This document shows, one piece after another, positions 1-11,204 of a DNA stretch of 64,000 nt. Position numbers and translations under genes: made by a program. Below the pieces are notes generated by a model, which made no database searches, was not told the origin of the DNA, and worked only from the letters and a program-made list of their open reading frames with translations. How positions within the stretch are numbered: position 1 is the first letter of the stretch; each line of letters opens with the position of its first letter. The stretch is from Karalla daura (Eukaryota > Chordata > Actinopteri > Chaetodontiformes > Leiognathidae), in assembly GCA_029224185.1 (NCBI GenBank), contig CM055189.1, forward strand, positions 25,077,070 through 25,141,069, given 5' to 3'.

Positions 1-245
1 TCAACACACTCCTGCATGGCAGCCAGGCTGACAACTCAACTCACTCCTGCATGACTGCCAGACTGACAACTCAACACACTCCAGCATGGCAGCCAGGTGG
101 ACAGCTCAACATACTCCTGCATGACTGCCATGCTTACAACTCAACACTCTCCTGCATGACTGCCAGGCTGACAACTCAACACACTCCTGCATGACTGCCA
201 GACTGACAACTCAACACACTCCTGCATGACTCCCAGGCTGACAAC
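1..245. repeat. 35-bp minisatellite, about 7 copies
   Basis: Seven head-to-tail units of 35 bp fill the left edge of the window. Each unit starts TCAACACACTCCTGCATG and ends with a GCTGACAAC-like stretch. Copies differ at a few positions each, for example GGCAGCC against GACTGCC. The array probably continues beyond the left edge. A single diverged unit reappears at about 688-722, so the array is or was larger. The unit length is not a multiple of three and no sustained coding frame is implied. Confidence 0.93.
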
Positions 246-687
246 CAGGACAGACAGTCTAAGTACTGATAATGAGGACACCAATGCACAACTCTGGACT
301 CAAACTTAGTGAAATGTGAATTTATTAATACAAGACAATGGAGGAAACACAGGTGAACACAAAGGAGACACGAGGATGGTGAGCTTACCCCAGGGAGAAC
401 ACTAAGAACAGGAGAACCATTAAGGAGCACAAAACACAAGGAACTGGAATAAACATGAACTTGACTGTAGCACAAGGAACAAGGACCAATGAGCATGAGT
501 GAAAAATCAAAACACACCAAAACCACACTGGCACAAAACACAGACAAAGACACAGACTTTAAGCACCAGTGTTAAGGGGAGACACAAGGGAAGAACAAGT
601 GACCTGATGCGAGGAGGGTTAGGCTTGCAAAATAAAACAGCAAATGACAAGACATAAACCCCAAACAGGACAAAAATCAGCACGGTG
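246..687. repeat. A-rich segment between minisatellite copies
   Basis: About 440 bp of purine-rich sequence with many ACACAAGGA and GGAACA words separates the seven-copy array from one isolated diverged copy. The style resembles dispersed non-autonomous repeats of teleosts, but no terminal repeats or target duplication could be defined. No gene is seen in it. Confidence 0.35.
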
Positions 688-1249
688 TGACAGACACACT
701 CCTGTTTGACTGCCAGGCTGACAATTCTTCAAGTGATCAACACAAACAGTGTTTAATTATCGTTTTAAAAGTCATTAATTCGATTAATTTTAAAATAACA
801 CGGCCAGCCTGCCACTCTGCAGTACAGGATGACTAAGAGCTAACAGTCGTGCTACCTTGCTAACATGCTCATTGCTGGCATACTTCTAACACTGCAACAG
901 TTACATTAAATTTCACATTTCACAAATGTAAAGCGAGTACAGCACTATTCGTCATAACACAGTAATGTGATGCATTAAAAATAATATGTCTGTAATATTA
1001 CTGCCACAACGCAGTGTTTCAGCTGAAACTTTGTGTTTTTTCAAATTCAACAACCCAATGAGACATTCTAGAATCAGAGATGACCGTCAGCACTAGGAAC
1101 TTCAAGAAATACAGACTGGTGCTAAGCTAACAACAATCTAGATGAAGAGAGTGTGGGAGAGACAAAGCAGCACAATAAGGTTTCTCTCAGACGTCATGCT
1201 GCTTGAACAAGGAGAAAGAGAGATACTTGTGGCAGCAAAGTGTTAAATA

Positions 1250-1274
1250 GTATATATATATGTATATATATATG

Positions 1275-1317
<43 letters not shown>
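1250..1317. repeat. (TA)n/(CA)n compound microsatellite
   Basis: A TATATATG-type run passes directly into an uninterrupted CA run. It lies about 100 bp upstream of the L2-like LINE relic. Confidence 0.95.
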
Positions 1318-1320
<3 letters not shown>

Positions 1321-1419
1321 ATGTGTGTGAACCTAATGATGGTGAAGTTAGTGAATCCTGGATACCTGCTCTGATAGCTGTTTCAACCTAAACAACCGGT
1401 TTCTTCCTTGATGCTGCTG

Positions 1420-2390
1420 TTCAGTTGAACATATCACAATTGAGATTAGTGTGCAAAGCTAGCCACAGGGTTTCAAAAGGATCTGTGTTCGGTCCAGTTC
1501 TTTTCTCTTTACATATGCTCCCTCTAAGTGATATCACCAGGAGTCATTCTATAGACTTCCACTGTTATGCTGACGACACTCAATTATATCTATCTATCAA
1601 GCCGGGTGAGCTGATGCCATAGCACTACAAAGTAGTTTTGCTACTTCTTCTGCCACCACTGTAAAGAACCTAGGTGTTAGCTTTGATCAGGACCTGTCTT
1701 TTAGCTCCCACGTAAAATTTATCTCAAGGGTTGTCTACTTCCACCTCGGCAATATCGCAAAAATTAGGCACCTACTCCCTCTCCATGCAGCAGAACAGCT
1801 GGTCCATGCCTTTGTTACTTTGAGGCTGGACTACTGCAACTCTTTACTGGCTGGAAGCTCCAATAGGTCACTGAGAACTCTGCAGCTCCTTCAGAGCGTG
1901 GCAGCTTGTGTCCTGACAAAAACTAGACAGAGAGATCATACATATCTCTCCTGTTCTGGCCTCATTGTACTGGCTTCCTGTACCATTCAGGATTCAGTTC
2001 AAAATCCTTCTCCTTGTCTGTAAAGGTCTTCATGGTCTGGCACCCTCTTATATTTCAGAATGCAGTTCCTCCAGCTTTCTTCTCTGGACTCATTCAACTT
2101 TTGATTTATTTATATTCTGAACTGTTAGCCATCAGTACTGTTTTGCTTGTGCCCGCCTGTCCGTCCTGGGTGAGGATCCCCTCCTCTGTCTCTCACCCTG
2201 GGGTTTCTCCCCTTTTTTCCCTGTCAGGGTTTTTTCTTAGGAGTTGTTCCTCAGCCTTTACGAGGGTCTCAGGACAGGGGCTTTTCACTATGTGCACATT
2301 GTTGCTCTCTTTGTAAAGTGCCCTGAGATAACAGCTGTTATGAAATGGCACTTAAAACAAAAAAAGTTGAAGTTGAAGTTATACTACCCA
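1420..2390 (+). mobile_element. L2-like LINE relic, 3' part with reverse transcriptase fragments
   Basis: Two broken reading frames carry recognisable non-LTR retrotransposon text. The first (1425-1622) has a VSKGSVFGPVLFSLHMLPL segment followed by the reverse-transcriptase core CYADDTQLYLS. The second (from about 1820) reads LDYCNSLLAGSSNRSLRTLQLLQ, typical of the L2/CR1-type region after the RT domain. Frames are interrupted by stops and shifts, so the copy is dead. The 3' end reaches a canonical L2-style tail near 2330-2385, AAATGGCACTTAAAA followed by tandem TTGAAG units. The 5' half is missing, as usual for 5'-truncated LINE insertions. Family placement is from memory of fish L2 proteins. 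Confidence 0.85.
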
Positions 2391-5300
2391 ACGGATTACG
2401 ACAGCAGAGCAGTGTTGTCGGCAGCAAATAATTGGTGTCTTCTTACAGCTTCATCCAACTTCCTTTCAGACCATTGTTGCCTGTGGTCTGCCCTCCAGTG
2501 GAACATTTATGGCAAGACATGACTCTCCAGAGTAAGAGCAGAACCTTTAACAAGAGGCAAAAGAACCAGCCTCCATAACACATCCTGATCTGACATTATG
2601 ATATACGCTCAGAAATCTGTCTGTCTGCGTTAAACATTTCCCCCAATTCTCTGCTGAGACCCTCCCTTTCCTTCCAATAGAGACCTGGGCTGTGGCGGGG
2701 AATGCAGTGCAATAGTGTTTTCCTGAACAAATGCTACGCTTTTCCTTCCTAAAGAGCACACACTCCTCCCAGTCCATTGTTTATGACCTGCTAACGGACA
2801 CAAAGTCTCTGACTTAATAAGATTAAATTGTCAGGTTTAAAAAACACGTTTCCACACAGCCGAAAATCCACATCTTTGTCGAAGTGTATTAATCCTGCCA
2901 CTCTTAGGCTCCGGGGCCATGATCAAACACTCAGGCAGTTTGTGGGATAATCTCTATTACATAAACATCTATAGCAGCATTTGCATGCATCAATGCATTA
3001 TATGTGTAAAAGACAGGCATAATATTGCTCTTCAATCTGTGTTGTTGTTTAGGGTTTTTAAAAATGGGTATTTCACCTTTGCTGTTTTCCTATTGCTGTT
3101 GGAAAATTCTGCAAGAAAAGCAAACCCTGAGCTGCTAGACACATAGTTAATGAGAAGCTTATTATGTATGAACTTTGCTTGAACTTGTCTAACAAACCTA
3201 AGTCTTGACACACAAAGTGTGTCAAGTCCTAGTAACTTGGTCATATAGAGGGTCAATAGCACAGTGCTTTCCATCAGTAAAACACTATCACTGCTCCAGG
3301 AAATGTAATATAACAACCACGACAACAACACATAAAAGACTGGGTATTAAAAGGAGGAAAAGTCGTATTAATTCATAGAAATATTTTTCAGGCTTAAGCT
3401 GTTTCCACTGATCTCAAAAGGGGAACCCTGCAAAAAATTTCACTCCAGCTTGAAATCGCAACAAGCTCACTACTGAACCAGAGACTGATTATTCCTGCCC
3501 AGTACTGTGGAGGCCACACAGGTGGGTATAAAGCTAGAAAACTCAAACACTGCTTTTGTTTTTACCAAGTTCATTCAGTGTTTATCCTAGATTATGGGAC
3601 TGGTGATGAAAAGTCTCCATCGCACAAAAAGGTAGTCCACTAATCAGCCTGCGGAGTGACAGCATATAAACCCTGTTGGTTTTGGCTTTATAGAGTCTGG
3701 TGAGTTATTAGCTATAAGACAAACATTCCACAGCTTATCAGTGTTTGTCAGTGTGTGAGTGTGAGAGCAGCTATGTTGCTATGTGACAGTCACCAAAATC
3801 ACACCTTTTTTTAGATTTACCTGCCTATAGCAATGTATTCACGCTTCACTCCAATACAATCAGTGTCTCAATGCAGTGCAGAAGAGTGATAGTGTGAGAA
3901 GAAAAATGTAGATGTGTGAAAAGAAGTCTTCTTGGTGTTGATCCTGAGTGGCAGCTGAGTGGTTGCTGCTGAACTTGTACATTAAAGCGTTTGGTTCAGA
4001 CCTGCTTATATATGTTAAGTATCCCAGATGACCTTTGTTGCAATAGGCAGTTTAAACAGCATTGAATCCAACCGAATTGACACTTGCAGTGCTGGTGTAA
4101 TGTTACACCAGCCTCCACACAAAGATGTGTCCCAACACATAGCGAGAAACGCCACTGAAACACAGCAGATGAACGCAGCAGTGAAGTTCAACCGAAACCC
4201 CAGCTAACACTTTATCAGCAACAACTGATTGATTCATTTGAGTACCTTTCAGTCATTTGCTGACACAGGGACCAACACACACTTAAGGGCTTCCCCTTGA
4301 ATGCTGTTTAGCAGAGGTGCTAAGCCACCCTGATCCCTCATAATTGCTGAATTTGAAATCCAACCATTATCTCCTTGCAGCCTGCGAGCTCCGGTTGTTG
4401 TGCACTTCCCTGGCTTTGTACAGTAAGTGGGAAACAAACCCAGCAACAAAACTCTTTTCCAGCTAATCAGCGACAGGTGGCATATCACACTGCTGTGCAG
4501 ATCCACAACGACGCCTTTAAAAGGTTGCCACCCTCATTCAACAGGCAATCTGCTGGTTTTAACCTGAGGGCTCCAACCTTAATGCATAGGGGTTCATTTA
4601 CGTTTTTACAATCTGATCTGAGCAGCACTTGGCCTCCACACAAACTACAACACACCCTGTTATTGTCGCCTCTTTAAACTGCACGAAAACAGGTTTTTAA
4701 TCATAAGTTGCGAATACAGATATTTCATCAGAGCAACAAAAGCATATGGAATTAAATTTCTCGTTGCCTGAGGAATGGAGGCCAAACACTTGTCCTTGTT
4801 CTAGCACCACATTTGGTCTCCACCAGCAAAGAGTTTACCGGTTAAAATCTTCCCTTGAGCAGCTACATTCTCTGTGGTTTTTGCTTGCCAATCACTAACT
4901 TTGCACGAATGTCATTTGCCACTGGCTATTGTGTAGCAGGTTTATAAAACACTGTCAGAAATATCTCCTTCAGCAGCTTCTTGTTGTGGCTGCAAAACAG
5001 TGAAGATGCGGGCTGTAAAAACAGACCGATGAACGGAATCTGACACTTGGTGCTAATTGTCTATGTACTTGTCATTACAAGTAAAACTCCACACATTACA
5101 CACACACAAACACGCAGACTTCAGCTTGAAAATGAACTCAGCTGTAAATAAACCAGCCTTGCTGCATTTCATTAAAGTGCATTGATACTTTTCTCCGACT
5201 GGTGAGCCTGATAATTGGCCTCCCATCCTTAGAAACTGCAGGGCAAATGCATCAGTGGAATTAAACTGAGCCTCTATTGTCGAACAGACACAAATAAGGT

Positions 5301-6690
5301 GCTCTGCGAAGCACTGCACGCCTCTCTTATTGCACACTCACACACACACACACTCAGATAGGGGCAGGTTCCGAGGGCACCAGGATGGGTGCAGTCGTTA
5401 GACTTGCTAACAATACCTCTCATGTTGTGTGAACCTGTCCCGGCACATATGTGAATTACAGCCTTGTCAGGAAAGATGTGTGTGGGAATGTTGAAATGGG
5501 GTGAAACTTGGACCTGGGACTCTCAACTGGAATGAGTAAGTCTTCCAGATATGAAGCAGCAGAGGTTAGGAGGTTAGATGAAAAAAGTGGTCCCATAAAA
5601 ACAAGCCGCAACCTGTTGCCTTGTCACACAGTCCACATATAAAAATAACATTAACTTGTTTTGATTGCAAAAAAGTGGGGCAAAATGAGTTGAGTGCAGC
5701 TATTTCAGATGTACAGATGGTCCTGAGGAGCCACAAACCACAAGTCAGCCTGTCAGACAGGTGTTGCAATAATCAAAAAGAGAAACTGCATGCATCCACA
5801 TCCATCCACATGATGTCCTGAATAAGTAAAACCACAATTATGATAGAACTGTCTTCTCTTATTCTTTGAGCACTGAGTTTGCAGAGCAGAAACAACAACA
5901 AAAAACAAAACATCAAAATCAAGTGATCACCCTGTTGCAGGCCTTTTGTTGACCAAAACTTTTATCTGAAACCTGCTGCTTTAGCTACGCCTTTGTCCAG
6001 GAAGTCCCACTGAGACAAAGAGAGACCAGAGAACAAAAGACAATTCAGTCCTTGCAAACACAGGCACATTAATGGAAACATTCACTGATATTGTTCAAAT
6101 ACGGGTAAGCCAAAGGATTTTGTTTTATAGTCCACTCCAGGCATTTGGTGCACACCTGACACCGGGTGAACAACCATTGAAGGAAAACCTCCCAGGTAAG
6201 GTTTCATTGGGTTACTGCACAGCGGCAGAAAAAGCCTGAGACCTGCAAGTTGTTGCTGTCAAGTGTGGAGTCTTGACAACTCCTATTACGATGCATTATT
6301 ACAAAATACTGCCATAAATGACGTGACATAAACGACGGCAAATAAAGCTTTGTTGCTAAGCTTTGTGCCTTACTACTTAAAGTCATGTCTTCAGTTGAAA
6401 CCACTGTCAGGCTGAGGCTGGAGCCAAAGATTTCACTGCCTGCTCACTCTCTAGTATTTACTGCTTTCCAGAGCTACTTTTCAATGGCATTTCCTCAGAC
6501 ATACATAAACACATAAGAAACGTTATTGACCTCTATGGGAGGTCCTGTTCTTGCACATACAGTGCAGTCACATGCAACTAATACAATGTGACAGCTTTCA
6601 TGTTTTTTTGGGGAGGGGGGGGCACGCTGCGAGGCAAAGTTTACTTCAAAAACAGGAACAGACGGACTTGAGTGACTTGAGCAGACCCAC
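2391..6690. other. Non-coding stretch left of the stox2 exon
   Basis: No coding exon is recognised. If the storkhead gene has a long first intron, as human STOX2 does, this stretch is that intron. I looked for the next storkhead exon (the segment with an ISQSQFIPLGEIL-like motif) and did not find it. A 22-bp near-palindrome lies at 4091-4112 and a short CA run near 5337-5355. The rest is unremarkable. Confidence 0.5.
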
Positions 6691-6997
6691 CGATGCACTT
6701 GATGTGAAAGCCCTGCGGGGGCTCCAGCGTCCTCCTGGTCCAGCCGTTCCTGAGGACCTGCAGGTGGACCTCCAGGCCCTGGATCAGCAGCACCCGCTCG
6801 TCTATCCAGCCCAGGAAGAAGACCTCGGCCAGGGCGTGGGTCAGCGCCTTGTTCCAGCAGTGCTGCATATTCACGGCTTTGAAGTTGGCGAACACCTCGT
6901 AGCCGGTGTGATGCTGCGGCTCCGGCGCTGCGGACTCCTCCAGCTGCGCCAGAACCAGCGCCAGCGAGTGCGGGGCGACCTGCAGGAACTTCTCCAT
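6691..6997 (-). CDS. stox2: Storkhead-box protein, first coding exon (partial gene)
   Basis: The exon starts at ATG 6997 and ends at a GT donor after 6691, giving 102 codons plus one base. The translation opens MEKFLQVAPHSLALVLAQLE and ends near PPQGFHIKCIG. It aligns by eye with the storkhead N-terminal block of human STOX1 (SLALVL...LQVLR.W.RR.L.PP.GF.I), which precedes the winged-helix region. An in-frame ATG at 7081 would add 28 residues, but the downstream one matches the family start. STOX2 rather than STOX1 is inferred from position: on human 4q35, STOX2 lies near CASP3, which is the next gene here. Storkhead proteins are putative winged-helix DNA-binding regulators. The remaining exons are not in the window and must lie to the left. 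The family call is firm; the paralogue is less sure. Confidence 0.7.
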
Positions 6998-9751
6998 TAG
7001 TGCGCAAAACTTTCCCAACCAGCGCAGAAAAAGCAGCTGTCCGCCGGACCGACGGCACCTCAGAGTCCCCACTGGAACCAAACGTAGGCATGCTCCAGGA
7101 GGGGACCACGGTCTGGCTGGGGCAGGTGGAAGCAGGCAGGGAAAGCAGCAGCCTGACGCTGCGCACTGCGCGGCCAGCTCCAGCCAGCTGTCAAAGAGTA
7201 TTAGCTCCTATTTACAGAGCCAAAGAGGCGAGGGCTGCTGCTGCGTTCAGGTGCCGCTCGGAAATGCCTGCTTTACCTCGTGGTGACCCACCACAGGCAA
7301 AGAGAGGGAGGGCTGTCACCTTCAGGTTACGCGATGAGGACAAAAAAAAAATAAAGGTAGAAAATGGGAAAACAAAATCAGTTCAGAGATAGATTGAATA
7401 TGGACTCTGGTTTCTTCATTTTAGGACAATAACCAAGAGACCACAAGTTGGTTAAGAGTGAGCAAATGCTGATAAATATTTGTCTTCTGCATGCCAAGAG
7501 ATCCACTGCATTGTTTTATTCGTGTTGCTTTTTGGGCTGGGCAAATGGGGGGGAAAAGGTGTGTTTGAAAGATTATGAGTATCTTTTTTTCATTTGTAAA
7601 AAGTATAGCTCTAACTAGAATGTAGAGAGTGGATAAACTGAATTTGATAGCTAAATTGGTGCTAAGGGGGGGAAAGGAAAACTCCCAGAATGTCATATCT
7701 GGGATTGTTTTTATCTGCAAATCGCTTTGTTTTTGTTCTTTGTAATGATGGCTCGGGCTCTACGTGTTGACATGGTGTGCTTGTATGTATGCTGTCTTCA
7801 CAATGGTCTATAGATGTTTTATAGATGTATTATAAATATATGTAATGCATATATTGACATGTCTTGGTCATACTTTGTCTAGCTTGTTTGCGTACATGCA
7901 AGAGCAAGCATTATTATTATCTTCACAGAGCCTCCACATCCAACATCACTACTTTTGGCTTCAAATCTGTCTGTGTAGATAAACAAGGGTTTACATATCA
8001 GTATATACATATCAGGACTGCAATGACACGGGAAGAACGGGACCAGCTCACGTATTGTTGACATTTTTAACACATCTTCAACACTTCAGTCTGGGCATAT
8101 GCTGTGGGTCAAGTCACCACTTCTCAAATGTTTGACAAAGCAAGGTCAAAGTCTAAATCTACGTTGGAAGTAGCCATATCTCAGAATATTAGCAACCTTG
8201 GTCATTACTATGGTTATTTATAGTGTGGAGCAAGTGTCAGCTGTGAGCCTCAGTGTTGTGTCCATCTAACAGGTTGCTGAGGGGCCTGTTGTTTGTGAGC
8301 ACTTGTTTAGGTGAAGTGCGTCTGTGCTGGCAACGAAGGAATCGGAGGCCCAGTTTTGTTTGGCGTGGCTCCTCGGGATCTGGTGGCCCAGTTCTTCTCA
8401 CCTCCAGGCATGCCAAATCTGGAGTAATCCTGCCTGTTCGCACTCTAGAAAGTGTACACAAGCAGGCCCTTGGCTGCCAGGTTGGCTCTCCTGTGATGCA
8501 AACAAGCAAGTCTTAGGTGTGGCTCGTCACGACAAACTCAAAACAAAACAGTGCACTGCGACACCAAACAATGTCAAGTATTTTTCCTTTTATTATTATT
8601 ATTCATCAAACATACAGGAAAGTCGCTTACAAAATTGTGATGCCGCAGCAAAAAAAGCCCCGGGTGGAGATTGATAGCAAAATGTCATATGTTGAAATGA
8701 CTTACAAACTGGATTGTCAAACAGTGAAATAGATTTAGACAGCAGTAGTGTCTAGATGCTGTTAACGTTGCTGGATCCGAGCAATCCCACTGTAAATCAC
8801 TCAGTGCTGATGTCACACTGGCACACTAGTCCACTAGAAATGGCTTTTGCTTTTTAGAGGGGAGTCATCGACTGCCCATACGGAATCGAGGCCTGGAAAG
8901 ACATTATTATCTCTTTAAAACCACAAGGAATAAAGACCCACTGTAAAATATCAGCTGCGGAAGCTGTGTTCAAGTATGAGCGGCTCATGGAAACGTGCCT
9001 GAAATGACAGCTGCGTGCACGGAGGCTGGATAAACTCGTGCAACCTCTGTGCAAAAAAAAAAACGAATGCATTTATCTGAAGGAATCCGTGCTTAGAAAT
9101 GAACCGTGTCGGTGAAAACACCGTGCGGCACGGGCACGAATTCGCTACGCACCACGGTCCCATCATGCATGATCTGGTGGCGTACACGTTCAGGCTTCAC
9201 AAGAACTGACGTCCAGCGAGTGACTACCGATTGCTCTGGTCGTGCGGACTCGACGTCGCTGCACTGGCTCAACAGGCAAGGATGTAATAAAAGTAGAAGA
9301 AGAAAAAAAAAGAGCTACGCAAACAGGCACCCTAATTACAAACACGATCCATTCTCCCTGCTCAGACCCCGGAGTCCGAGTAACGGCTGAAAGTCTGTTT
9401 ATAGTCGTACGATTGAACAAGATTAGAAAAGTCTGGCTTCCCATTTCACGGCCTCCCGACACTTCCTCCGGAAATGTTTAGTGTAAAACGGTACTTGTGC
9501 TTGCGACAAACGGTAAACGACGACATGATACAACGCGTTCCATCATTTGAAATGATGCATCAGTGGGGGAAAAAAACAAAAACGTACGTTTTCCTTAAGG
9601 GACAACAGCTCACTGGCTTCTTTATCAAAACGGTGCTCCACAGAAAAAAGAACCATCAGAGACGGAGCGTCTCATCTCCCAGAACTTCGTGCGCCCGGCT
9701 GCCAGAGACGGGCAGTCAGAGGCGCCGCTCCTCCGCTGCCGGGGGGCAGCG
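6998..9751. other. Intergenic: stox2 upstream region and casp3 3' region
   Basis: The part next to the stox2 exon (about 7000-7330) is richer in GC and CpG than its surroundings and is the likely stox2 promoter and 5' UTR. The part next to casp3 is probably its 3' UTR; a minus-strand AATAAA is at 8589-8594. No other coding exon is recognised. Confidence 0.5.
8589..8594 (-). terminator. Candidate casp3 polyadenylation signal
   Basis: The minus strand reads AATAAA (TTTATT on the plus strand) about 1.16 kb past the casp3 stop codon. It is the first perfect signal I found downstream of the stop. Transcript data would be needed to confirm its use. Confidence 0.4.
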
Positions 9752-10984
9752 TCACGGGCAGAAGTACAGCTCTTTGGTCAGCATTGACACAATGCACGGG
9801 ATTTGCTTCTGCGCGTGGAAGCCCGGCGAGTTGGAGACGGACTCGAACTCCAGCGCCACCTTGTGGTTCACCCGTGTCATGATGTGCAGCACCTCCAGCT
9901 CCCGGCCGTACTTGCTGAGCATGTCGCAGAGGGACTGGATGAACCAGGACCCGCTCATGGTGTTCCTCCATGAGTAGTAGCCTGGAACCAAAGCGAGACA
10001 GTGGGGAAACAGCTAATCAACCCCTGTGCACATCTCATTTTTGACATATTTCACATGTGCAATGCAATATTGGTTTGCTTTACTGTTACATTTACACCAC
10101 TGTTATTGCACCAACATTCCCCGGCAACCTCTTATATGGTAAATAAACATCATGCTGACTCTTTACATACATAAAAAAAGGAGAACAGCAGGCGTGCACT
10201 AAACAAGCTTTGTTCGTTGTTAACCTGGGGCGGTGGAGAAAGCATAGAGGAAGTCTGCTTCCACTGGGATCCTGGCAGTGGCATCGTCTTTGGAGTCGGT
10301 CTCAACACCCGGATCCAGATCAGTGCCCCTGCACGCCTACACGTCGAGCACACACAAGCAGAATTACAGCACGACTGCGCGTCTCACACACACACACACA
10401 CACACACACTTCTTAAGCAAGGTATTTTGGTGCACGAGGGGGTAGAGAGACACCTGGATGAAGAAGAGTTTGGGCTTTCCCACCAGCGTTTTGCAGCGAT
10501 CGCCGCGGAAGAGCGACGTTAGGGACTTGAGCTCCACGGAACCGTCGGTGCCGAAGAACACGCCCTCATCTCCGTGGCTCAGCAGAACACAGACCAGCGA
10601 GGCAGAGCCGCTGTGGTCTTCCTTGGCCACTGGCGTGGAGAGAAGGGACGGATATGAACAGGCTCCAGTGCGTTCTCACACGAAATGCGTTCGGTTTTGT
10701 TTTACCAAAAAAGACAAGTCTGAATTTCCCGCGCTTAATCTCGGCGTGCGCGGCTTAGTTTTGTGTGCATTCTGCACAAGGACCTACCACACGATAAAAC
10801 CTGCAGCATCTGGTCGACTGTCTGGTCATTGTAAATCTTCACATTGTAACCCAGCTTGGTGAATACTTTCATGGCGTTGGCAGCGTCCACATCCGTACCA
10901 TTTCGTTGATTCATGCCTGTAGGAACAGAGTCGAGGAACCCTCTCTGTCAGGAAGTACATTTGAAGAGAAACCAGCAGCTGTTG

Positions 10985-11053
<69 letters not shown>

Positions 11054-11168
11054 ATATATAAATGTAACCTTTAACCTACACACACTGTGGCCAGACTGAT
11101 ACACCATGCATATGAGTTTATTTTCCATCGACCTCACACAACCTGTGGGTGGCACGCATGCTTAAACC

Positions 11169-11204
<36 letters not shown>

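Noticed and set aside
1..245. CRISPR-like array
   Set aside because: The 35-bp units are directly adjacent with no variable spacers, in a vertebrate sequence; this is a minisatellite.
6495..7166. Minus-strand 223-codon ORF over the stox2 exon
   Set aside because: It is a different frame of the same strand. Only the 146-codon frame carries the storkhead text.
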